This document shows, in pieces, positions 1 through 6,474 of a DNA stretch of 7,273 nucleotides. Position 1 is the first letter of the stretch; each line of letters starts with the position of its first letter. Origin of the DNA: JAZIHH01 sp036678685 (GTDB lineage: Bacteria; Bacillota; UBA4882; UBA10575); assembly GCA_036678685.1 (NCBI GenBank), contig JAZIHH010000008.1, positions 1 to 7,273 of the forward strand. Reading direction: 5' to 3'. A model generated the notes under the pieces. It saw nothing but the letters and a program-made list of their open reading frames with translations, had not been told where the DNA came from and ran no database searches. Made by a program: the position numbers and the translations under genes.

Positions 1-114
1 TGGTTAAAACCATTGAAAGAAGAAGTATCAAACTAACCCGTGGGGTTAATTTCTCCAGACAATACGGAAACGGGAAAGAAATGGTATGGTCAGGCGGATG
101 CCGGAAAGGCCGGT

Positions 115-148
115 AAAAGAATTAACCGCCGTTTACGGCGGTCAATTC
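115..148 (-). terminator. Intrinsic terminator at the end of the operon
   Basis: On the minus strand a GC-rich stem CCGCCG / CGGCGG closes a TAAA loop. It extends outward through A-T pairs and one mismatch to a 30-base near-perfect palindrome (119-148). It is followed by a T-rich run ending in TTTT (118-115). It lies about 110 bases after the aldolase stop, in the right orientation for the operon. The stem is nearly symmetric, and the plus-strand side lacks a good T run, so it probably serves the minus strand only. Confidence 0.7.
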
Positions 149-152
149 GCTC

Positions 153-255
153 ATGCACACGTGCATATAAGCGTTTGCACATGCCAATGTGAGCAGCATG
201 TTCACTTGTTTCCTTGTGGTTACTACGTGAGAAAAAATTGTCCCGTGCAAGCACG
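153..255. repeat. Cluster of short inverted repeats with a GTGCA/TGCAC core
   Basis: The 3' untranslated stretch between the aldolase and the terminator holds three small dyads: ATGCAC-AC-GTGCAT (153-166), CACAT-GCCA-ATGTG (178-191) and CGTGC-AA-GCACG (244-255). The five-base core TGCAC or GTGCA occurs four times in about 100 bases. They could be RNA stems in the transcript tail or protein-binding sites; nothing in the window chooses between these. Confidence 0.4.
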
Positions 256-260
256 CGCTA

Positions 261-1109
261 TTATCTGGTGCCAAATACCTTGATTGTTTTGACTACCTCT
301 TCTTTAGCTTTTTGCAGTGCTCTTGCCACCAGTTCCGGGTAAAAAATCTTCCCGTTTTTTTCAGCCAAGGCCAGTTTGATTTCTTCAACCGCGGCAAAAG
401 AAACGGCGGTGAAGTAATTGATCTTATTAATACCGCATTTTATGACATTTCTAAAGTCTTCATCACTTAAGCCTGATCCACCGTGCATAACCAGGGGCAG
501 GTCTATCTGCCTGCGAATAGCGGTCAACCGTTCCAGGTCGAGTTTGGGAGTACCGCGATATACACCGTGAACTGTCCCAAATGAAACGGCCAAAGCATCC
601 ACATTAGTTTCTTCTACGAAACGGGCGGCCTCATCCGGGTCGGTAAAGTGGTCCTCATCAGCGGTACCCCCGTCCGCCAGTGTCTCTTCGCCGCCACCGA
701 CGTGGCCTAATTCAGCCTCAACGCTTACTCCGGCGGCATGGGCCGCTTCCACCACCTTTTTTGTCAGAGCAACATTCTCTTCATACGGTAAGACGGAACC
801 ATCGATCATGACAGAGGTGAAACCGTAATGGATTGCCTTTAGACAGGATTCATAGGTGGAACCATGATCTAAATGCAGATCGATGCTGGCGGATGAGGCT
901 TTTATTCTCTGGACTAAATAGGCAAAAAAGTGGCGGTCAACATATTTGAGAAAAGGTTCTGGAACCATCAAAATCACTGGCGCCTGCGTCTCTTCTGCGG
1001 CTTGAATTATTGCTTCGGCAAATCCGTGTTCTCCGGCGTCAAAACCACCGACTGCATACCGGTTACGCACGGCATCCTCTAAAAGATCTTTCAATGCTAC
1101 CAGGGCCAT
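261..1109 (-). CDS. Class II (metal-dependent) ketose-phosphate aldolase, FBA/GatY-type
   Basis: Cytosolic lyase expected to split a ketose phosphate into dihydroxyacetone phosphate and an aldehyde, closing the pathway begun by the dehydrogenase and kinase. It has 282 residues, the size of short class IIB aldolases such as tagatose-bisphosphate aldolase. Family residues are in place: LHLDHG with catalytic Asp81 and zinc-ligand His82, VEAELGHVGG (130-139), GTVHG with zinc-ligand His181, VMHGGSGLSDED with His209 and the phosphate-binding glycines (208-218), and INKINYFTA (227-235) with Asn231. The N-terminal motif, usually AFN, reads GGFDAGEH (21-28), with Asp replacing Asn; this may mark a subfamily with another substrate. 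GGAAGGGAT precedes ATG 1109, and the gap to the kinase is 24 bases, so the two are one unit. It is the last gene of the operon; stop TAA. Fructose-1,6-bisphosphate or tagatose-1,6-bisphosphate cleavage is possible but not shown. Confidence 0.93.
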   Translation of the reverse strand: MALVALKDLLEDAVRNRYAVGGFDAGEHGFAEAIIQAAEETQAPVILMVPEPFLKYVDRHFFAYLVQRIKASSASIDLHLDHGSTYESCLKAIHYGFTSVMIDGSVLPYEENVALTKKVVEAAHAAGVSVEAELGHVGGGEETLADGGTADEDHFTDPDEAARFVEETNVDALAVSFGTVHGVYRGTPKLDLERLTAIRRQIDLPLVMHGGSGLSDEDFRNVIKCGINKINYFTAVSFAAVEEIKLALAEKNGKIFYPELVARALQKAKEEVVKTIKVFGTR

Positions 1110-1133
1110 TTCTATCCCTTCCTTTATTTTCCT

Positions 1134-2669
1134 TTATTTGTTTGTAATTTGGACCAATTTTTTCATGGAATTCTTCGTTTCTTCGTATAACATCCGGTAA
1201 ATCTGATAGCAACCTTCATAACGCTCTCCCGCTTCCGCTGAAGGCTTCACAACCCGTTCAATTTTTACATATTGTTCCCTGATACAAGCAGGATCAGGAA
1301 TAATACCCATCCCCAGTCCGGCCAAGTATGCCGCGCCCAGGGGTGCTCCGCCTTCCTGATCAATACAGTACTGTTCTTTACCCAGAATGTCACTGACCAA
1401 CTGCGTCCAAACCCGGCTTTTTGTTCCCCCGCCCACGGCGATAATTTTTTTCGGATCAACTCCCGCCCCGGCCATTACCTCAAAATTATGCCTGATTTCA
1501 TAGGCGATCCCCTCTAAAAGCGCCTTGTAGAGGTGAACTCTTGTATGCGCCAATGTTAATCCAGAGATCACCCCCCTGGCATTTTCATCATTAACAGGGC
1601 TGCGCGCCCCACTGAAGTATGGAAGAACAATAATACCGGTTGGTTCTTGTATCTTGGCCGCCTCATCATTGAGGAGACTGTAAGCATTAATCCCCAGTTC
1701 CTTTTCGACGGCTTTTTCCAATGGGGAAAAATTATCCCGGAACCATTTGGTTAAGCCACCGGCAGCGGCCGTTGCCCCCCCGATAAAATAGGTGTGGGGA
1801 AAGAGATAGCAACCGCTGAATAGATCCGCGTGGGTAACGGGTTTTTCCAGGCACTGCAGATAAGAGGCGGTGCTGCCGTAGACCAGAATGGTCTCGCCCG
1901 GCGCAAAAATTCCTGCGCTCAGCGCCTCTGTTCCGACATCACCGGTTCCGATCACGACCGGGGTTCCTTCCTTTAGTCCCAACTCTCCCGCTGCTTTAGA
2001 ACTGACTTGACCGGCAATCTCTGAAGCAAAACCCAGCCTAGGCAGAATCTCTGTAGACAATTGGAGGCCTTCAAACAATTCCTTTACCCACTGCCCGGTT
2101 TTGATATCGATAAGCCCCCCCGAAGAAGCGGTCAAGTAATCCACAACAAAACTGCCGGTCAATTTATAAACAATATAGCTGGAAGCAGTTAAGATTTTAT
2201 ACGTCTTCTTCAAGTTTTCAGGTTCATTTTGTTTCAACCACAACAGTTTCGGAAGAATTGACTGACTGGACAGGGAGTGACCGATAAGATCAAAAATGTG
2301 TTCTTCACCAAACATCTTGTTAATCTGCTCGATTTGCGCGCCGGCCCGGGCATCAATCCCATAAAGAATGGCCGGCCGTAGACAGATGCCGTTTATGTCC
2401 AACAAAAGCAGAGCCGGGCATAAACCGCTGATCCCGATCCCGGCAAGCTCAGAGGGGTTGATATTTGCTTTTGCCGTTAATCGTGGCAGGAGCCGGCAAA
2501 AATCTCCCCACCAGATTTCTTCCGCATCGTGCTCCGCCCATCCCGGTTTGGGGATGCTGATTCCGTGTTCGATCGATTCTACGGCTTTGACCTGACCGTC
2601 GGTACAGATAATTACCCCTTTTGAGCCAGAGGTGCCGATATCTACGCCTAAGAGGTATGAAGTACTCAT
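1134..2669 (-). CDS. FGGY-family carbohydrate kinase (XylB-like)
   Basis: Cytosolic ATP-dependent kinase that would phosphorylate the imported sugar or the ketose made by the dehydrogenase. The 511 residues fit the FGGY family. The N-terminal actin-like domain opens with GVDIGTSGSKGVI (8-20), whose Asp10 and following loop hold phosphate and metal. YGIDARA (103-109) carries the conserved D-x-R. GTGDVGTEALSAG (241-253) holds Asp244 as likely catalytic base. The C-terminal domain has FSGARSPV (352-359, the family's G-x-R-x-P region), a GVISGLTLAHTR segment (366-377) and AVGGGTKSRVW (411-421) for ATP binding, then the EGGAPLGAAYLAG motif (439-451). GGGAGGTG sits six bases before ATG 2669, a strong site that settles the start. 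The aldolase begins 24 bases after the TAA. Closest in pattern to xylulose kinases, but FGGY specificity spans ribulose, xylulose, fuculose, glycerol and others, so I give no gene name. Confidence 0.93.
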   Translation of the reverse strand: MSTSYLLGVDIGTSGSKGVIICTDGQVKAVESIEHGISIPKPGWAEHDAEEIWWGDFCRLLPRLTAKANINPSELAGIGISGLCPALLLLDINGICLRPAILYGIDARAGAQIEQINKMFGEEHIFDLIGHSLSSQSILPKLLWLKQNEPENLKKTYKILTASSYIVYKLTGSFVVDYLTASSGGLIDIKTGQWVKELFEGLQLSTEILPRLGFASEIAGQVSSKAAGELGLKEGTPVVIGTGDVGTEALSAGIFAPGETILVYGSTASYLQCLEKPVTHADLFSGCYLFPHTYFIGGATAAAGGLTKWFRDNFSPLEKAVEKELGINAYSLLNDEAAKIQEPTGIIVLPYFSGARSPVNDENARGVISGLTLAHTRVHLYKALLEGIAYEIRHNFEVMAGAGVDPKKIIAVGGGTKSRVWTQLVSDILGKEQYCIDQEGGAPLGAAYLAGLGMGIIPDPACIREQYVKIERVVKPSAEAGERYEGCYQIYRMLYEETKNSMKKLVQITNK

Positions 2670-2715
2670 GATTCACCTCCCGAAAATTATCGTCTTCAGC
2701 AGGATACGGAAAAGA

Positions 2716-2762
2716 GGGGGGAGAACCTGCCGGTTACCTTCCCAGATTCCGCAGGCCTCCCC
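2716..2762 (-). other. Imperfect hairpin between the binding-protein and kinase genes
   Basis: The 149-base gap between the binding protein and the kinase can fold on the minus strand: GGGGA pairs with TCCCC and CCTGC with GCAGG, with a small internal loop and a roughly 20-base apical loop. A pyrimidine run (CCCCCTCTTTT) follows. It starts about 56 bases after the binding-protein stop. It could be a partial terminator or an mRNA-stabilising stem that keeps binding-protein transcript above kinase and aldolase transcript. A smaller GCGC/GCGC inverted repeat lies closer to the stop, at about 2765-2781. The fold was judged by eye only. Confidence 0.4.
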
Positions 2763-2818
2763 GGTTTGCGCGGTGCGCGAAGCATAACCCGCCTGTACTT
2801 TCCCTGTATTTCCCGGTT

Positions 2819-3796
2819 TTAGTCAAACGGGGTTTTTCCCGGAGCCGGAACATTTGCTTCGGTAATCAACGGCGCATCCAGATAGATTACAGGCATTCCA
2901 CCTGTCACTTTGAGAGGATCCAACCCTTTAACAATAATATCATCTACTATTTCCATAGCCTTTTTCGCATATTCCTCAAAAGGCTGAGCCACGGTGGCCA
3001 CAAACGGACTGCCCCTTCTAATCATGTCATAAGCCTGGTCGGTTCCGTCAATTCCAACAACAAAGATATCATCCTTCGTGTATCCTGCCGCTTCAACAGC
3101 CAGTGCCGCAGCGGCGGCTAAATCGTCAAACACACAGAAGATTGCATCGATCTCATCACCGTAACGTGTCAGCCAAGTCTCAACAGTAGCCTGGGCGTCT
3201 TCTACAAAGCCGGACGGCGGTATCTCATGTTCATCCAAGAGTTTTATTTCCGGATATTCTGTCAAAACGGTATCCAGTACCAGTCCTCTTCTTCTGCATC
3301 CAAAATGCTGCCGGAATTTTACCGCCACGATATTGCCTTTCCCTCCCAAGCGGTCTGTTATATAGGAGGCGACTTTTGCACCCATCACAAAGTTGTTGGC
3401 CGTTATGTTCACCAACACCCCCGGCGCCCAGCCGGAATCCACAGCAATAATAGGGATCTTTGCTTTGTTGGCGGTATCAATCGCCGGTTTAATACTGGGC
3501 AAATCGGCATTACTGACGACAATGGCATCTACCTTGTTTTGCACAAGAGTCTCAATGGCGTTGGTATACTCCGCCCACGACCCTTTGGCATCCTTAATTG
3601 TAAGATCCCATTTTTTCTCCTTGCACCAGTCTTCGACTACTTTTGCCTCTCTGGCCTGGGATGTCGCTGTAATTGTCGCCGTAACATAACCGAGTTTCAC
3701 CTTTTTCGGAGCGGCCCCGGCGGTGAATGTCATTCCCAATACCAGAATCAAGAGGAACATAAGCACTGCTGGGCTAAACCGGAATCTTCTCATCAT
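2819..3796 (-). CDS. Periplasmic sugar-binding protein of the ABC importer (RbsB-like)
   Basis: Captures the sugar outside the cytoplasmic membrane and hands it to the permease. It is a 325-residue type I periplasmic-binding protein (Peripla_BP_4 class). Residues 1-29 form a secretory signal: basic MMRRFRF, a hydrophobic core at about 9-24, and a signal peptidase I site near AGA-A (26-29). There is no lipobox Cys, so it would be released and not lipid-anchored. The first lobe begins VKLGYVTATI (33-42), where the usual pattern has an early strand and ligand contacts. Other likely contact regions are VSNAD (94-98), VDSGW (119-123), RQHFGCRRRG (162-171), the Asp pair at 224-225, GIDGTDQA (248-255) and VAQP (269-272). 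An AGGAGG site lies 8 bases before ATG 3796; a second ATG follows at once (MM) and could also start. It follows the permease, unlike many rbs operons where the binding protein comes elsewhere. The ligand cannot be inferred. Confidence 0.93.
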   Translation of the reverse strand: MMRRFRFSPAVLMFLLILVLGMTFTAGAAPKKVKLGYVTATITATSQAREAKVVEDWCKEKKWDLTIKDAKGSWAEYTNAIETLVQNKVDAIVVSNADLPSIKPAIDTANKAKIPIIAVDSGWAPGVLVNITANNFVMGAKVASYITDRLGGKGNIVAVKFRQHFGCRRRGLVLDTVLTEYPEIKLLDEHEIPPSGFVEDAQATVETWLTRYGDEIDAIFCVFDDLAAAAALAVEAAGYTKDDIFVVGIDGTDQAYDMIRRGSPFVATVAQPFEEYAKKAMEIVDDIIVKGLDPLKVTGGMPVIYLDAPLITEANVPAPGKTPFD

Positions 3797-3920
3797 ACTT
3801 CCTTCCTCCTTTTGATAATCTTTCGGTCGCGTGCATGGAATAACCGGCTGTTTTCCTCCTCAATCACCCCCTAGATCATCTATTGCCCTCTCAGAAACGT
3901 ACCCTAATACCTGATTTCAA

Positions 3921-4871
3921 TCAGCTCTTTGCCTGAATTCTCGTTAAGGCTACCGCGCCGATTAGTACCGCCCCTTGAATGATATATTCATAATAATACG
4001 GCACGGCAATCATGGTTAAGCCGTTGTTCAGCACCCCCATAATCACAACACCGACAAAGGTACCGAGGAGATTAGGGATTCTCCCGCCAAAAATCGCTGT
4101 CCCCAAAAAAACCGTGGCAAAGCAATTCATCAAATAACCGCTGCCCGCTGTTGGTTGTCCGGAGCCCAGCCGGGAAGCGAGAACAATTCCGCCCATGGCG
4201 GCGCAAAACTGTGACAAAACCAGTCCCAGGATGCGGTAACGATCGGTGGCAATCCCGGAATAACGGGCGGCGGTGATATTACCGCCAATTGCATACATAT
4301 ACCGCCCGTACTTGGTTTTTTTTGTAAGAATTATCCCCAGTGTTAGAAAGACCAAGGCGATAATTACCGGAACGGGTATAGAAAAAAGATCCCCCCGTCC
4401 CAGGGCAATAAAGCCGGCGGGGAATTGCCCGTAAATCGGTTTTCCCCTGGTGATAAAGTAGTTAAAACCCAACATAATGGTGGACATGGCCAGAGTAACA
4501 ATAAAAGAACTAATCCTAAGTTTGGTCACGATTAAGCCGTTGAGCAAACCAAAGATAACCCCGATGAATAATACCAGGAGAACAGCAGCGATTTGGCTAT
4601 AACCGGCCAAAAGGAGGCTGGTAACCAAAACTCCACTAAGGCCGCACATCTCTCCGATGGAAAGGTCAAATTCGTTAAGGATCATACAAAAAGTCAAGCC
4701 GGTGGATAGAAGACTGAGGATTGAGATCTGCCGCAATAAACTGATCGCATTGGTAACGCTCAAAAATCTTGGCGCTTTGAGGGAAAAAAATATGATCAGT
4801 AGCAACAGGCCGACCAGGATCCCATATTTGCTGAAAAACCCTTCCATCCTGAATCGTTTATTCTTATTCAT
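3921..4871 (-). CDS. RbsC-type sugar ABC transporter permease
   Basis: Membrane-spanning subunit of a CUT2 (ribose/xylose-type) importer, belonging to the BPD_transp_2 permease family; it forms the channel through the cytoplasmic membrane. The 316 residues match the usual RbsC length. A short basic N-terminus (MNKNKRFRMEG) precedes a first hydrophobic segment at about 17-31. Further segments lie near 50-66, 77-113, 122-140, 165-182, 214-232, 250-261, 266-286 and 296-310. Family marks include FDLSIG (68-73) and the cytoplasmic loop AIGGN-ITAARYSGI (194-207), which contacts the ATPase. Its ATG overlaps the ATPase stop by four bases (ATGA), with a GAGGTG site inside the end of the ATPase gene, so the two are probably translationally coupled. 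If the upstream amber is real, reduced translation upstream could also lower permease output. Stop TGA; 124 bases separate it from the binding-protein gene. Confidence 0.93.
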   Translation of the reverse strand: MNKNKRFRMEGFFSKYGILVGLLLLIIFFSLKAPRFLSVTNAISLLRQISILSLLSTGLTFCMILNEFDLSIGEMCGLSGVLVTSLLLAGYSQIAAVLLVLFIGVIFGLLNGLIVTKLRISSFIVTLAMSTIMLGFNYFITRGKPIYGQFPAGFIALGRGDLFSIPVPVIIALVFLTLGIILTKKTKYGRYMYAIGGNITAARYSGIATDRYRILGLVLSQFCAAMGGIVLASRLGSGQPTAGSGYLMNCFATVFLGTAIFGGRIPNLLGTFVGVVIMGVLNNGLTMIAVPYYYEYIIQGAVLIGAVALTRIQAKS

Positions 4872-6388
4872 ATGGTTGCACCTCTCTCTTGCATATCGCC
4901 CTTATCCTTAATGGCGTACTGCAGAATCGCTTGTTGGGAAAACTGCTCCCTGGCAAACTCCGCCGTTATGGTCCCTTCATTCATCACATATATCCGGTCG
5001 CACATTCCTGTTAACTCCAACAGGTCCGAGGAGATAAAAATGATGCCAACCCCTGCTTTTACCAGTTCAACCATGATTTGATAAATTTCCCGCTTAGCCC
5101 CGACATCAACACCTTTCGTGGCCTCATCCATAATTAGGGCTGCGGACCTTTCCGCCAGCCACTTGCCAATTACCACCTTTTGCTGGTTACCGCCGCTCAA
5201 ATTACTGACAATCTGCCCGATACTGGTAACGCGGATATCAAACTTGTCCACTGCTTCCTGCGCATTTTTCCTTTCTTTCTCTTTGCTCAAGAAAAACCCG
5301 GAACAGACCCTGTCGAGGTGCGCCAGTGACAAGTTCTCTCCCACGTTCATCTCCAGGTTGAGCCCTTGGGTTCTCCGGTCTTCCGGGATTAGGTACAGAC
5401 CTTCTTCAATCATGACCCGGGGTGATTTGGGCTGAATACTCTTCCCTTTAAAAATGACCTCCCCGGCTTTCATCTTTCTTAAACCAAAAATAGTCTCCGC
5501 CAGTTCGGTGCGGCCGGAACCAACCATGCCATAAAGCCCGACGATTTCACCTTTATGAACCCGAAAATTGATGTTGTGGAGCTTCCCGCAATGAATATTC
5601 TTCCCTTCCAGCACTACTTCCCCGATCGGTACGGATGCTTTGGGATATAAATCCTTTATTTCCCTGGCCACCATCATATTAATCACTGTTTTTTGATCAA
5701 CATGGTCTGTATGATGGGTCCCGATTTTCTTCCCGTCCCTCAGCACTGTAATCCGGTCGGAGATCTGGAAGATCTCATCGAGACGGTGGGAGATAAAAAT
5801 GATTCCAACCTTTTCTTTTAACCTGTTCAGTAACTTAAAAAGCATCAGCGCTTCGTTCTTGGTTAGACTTGAGGTCGGTTCATCAAAAATGATAATCTCC
5901 GGTTGTAATAGCATCACTCGTAAAATCTCCACCATCTGTTGCTTGGACGGGCCCAAATCTCCGACCGGCTTATCCAGCTCAAAATCCATCCCGATCTCTT
6001 GCATTAGTTCAATCACTTTCTTCTTCATCAAATCCTGCCGCAAAAAAATTGCGTGGGATGTAACCTCCTGGTTTAAAAAGATATTTTCGACAGCATTAAA
6101 AAAGGGGACTAAATTCCGTTCCTAATGTACCATGCCAATCCCCAGGCCAATGGCTTGCAAGGGGTGGTTAATCTGGACTTTTTTCCCGTTCAGAAAAATC
6201 TCACCTTCGGTAGGTGGAAAAATCCCCGCCAATATCTTGGAAAAAGTGGACTTTCCAGCACCGTTCTCCCCTACCAGAGCATGGATCTCACCTTTCTTCA
6301 ACTGAAAGTCGACATGATCCAATGCCTTTACCCCGGGAAAAGTCTTTGTTATGCCTCTGGCTTCCAAGATATATTTTGTGTTTGCCAT
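4868..6388 (-). pseudogene. RbsA-type sugar ABC transporter ATPase, interrupted by an in-frame amber codon
   Basis: Energy-coupling subunit of a CUT2-family importer: two fused nucleotide-binding domains on one chain at the inner face of the membrane. The frame runs 506 codons from ATG 6388 (MANTKY, weak GGGTGAG site upstream) to TGA, the usual family length. Codon 89 is TAG, where the family has the NBD1 Q-loop Gln (MVH-*-ERNLVP against the usual HQE-LNL). NBD1 has Walker A GENGAGKST (40-48), a signature-like LGPSKQQ (145-151), Walker B with D169/E170 and His201. NBD2 has Walker A GMVGSGRT with Arg for Lys (287-294), LSGGNQQ (397-403), D421/E422 and no H-loop His; NBD2 degeneracy of this kind is normal in RbsA proteins. 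As written, it yields an 88-residue piece, and a 391-residue piece only if translation restarts near TTG 6043. The last bases overlap the permease start (ATGA). It may be a sequence error, a null allele or a suppressed amber. A GTG at 6430 is an alternative, less likely start. Confidence 0.88.
6122..6124 (-). other. In-frame TAG codon at the Q-loop glutamine of the ABC ATPase
   Basis: The minus-strand frame reads ATG GTA CAT TAG GAA CGG AAT and continues open past the TAG for 417 sense codons. In RbsA-family proteins this codon is Gln (HQE). CAG to TAG is one transition, falling on plus-strand base 6124. No insertion or deletion is needed to rejoin the halves, so this is a substitution and not a frameshift. 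Confidence 0.93.
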
Positions 6389-6474
6389 CTTCTCACCCAT
6401 TCTCTTTTCATTCTCATCCAGACTGAACACCGGAAATCATTCCGTGCAGAGCCTGCCCGTGGAATACGTACTTC

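Noticed and set aside
1..36. Possible 3' end of a plus-strand gene (reads W-L-K-P-L-K-E-E-V-S-N, stop TAA), followed by a TAACCC-GTG-GGGTTA dyad at 34-48
   Set aside because: Eleven codons at the edge are too few, another frame is also open here, and the dyad is short. A convergent neighbour is possible but not supported.
86..283. Small plus-strand reading frame of 65 codons starting MVRRMPERP
   Set aside because: It runs through the terminator palindrome and into the end of the aldolase, has no good ribosome site and a low-complexity Cys/His-rich make-up from the dyads. I take it as chance.
3793..3867. 24-codon minus-strand leader frame from GTG 3867, whose stop overlaps the binding-protein start, plus a second AGGAGG at 3855-3860
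   Set aside because: The GTG has no properly spaced ribosome site, and the AGGAGG is 18 bases from the next ATG. It may be a standby site, but no peptide is supported.
3227..3874. Plus-strand frame of 215 codons opposite the binding-protein gene
   Set aside because: It is antisense to a clear family gene, has a His/Phe/Arg/Ser-rich composition typical of shadow frames and no domain I recognise.
3797..3920. Internal promoter in the permease to binding-protein gap
   Set aside because: I found no -35/-10 pair with acceptable spacing on the minus strand; a CTGATT/AATCAG dyad over the permease stop is too short to call.
4868..6043. Treating the ATPase remainder as a separate gene starting at TTG 6043
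   Set aside because: The frame upstream of 6043 is open back to the TAG and encodes expected family sequence (NLVPFFNAVENIFLNQE), so it is the rest of one interrupted gene, not a new start.
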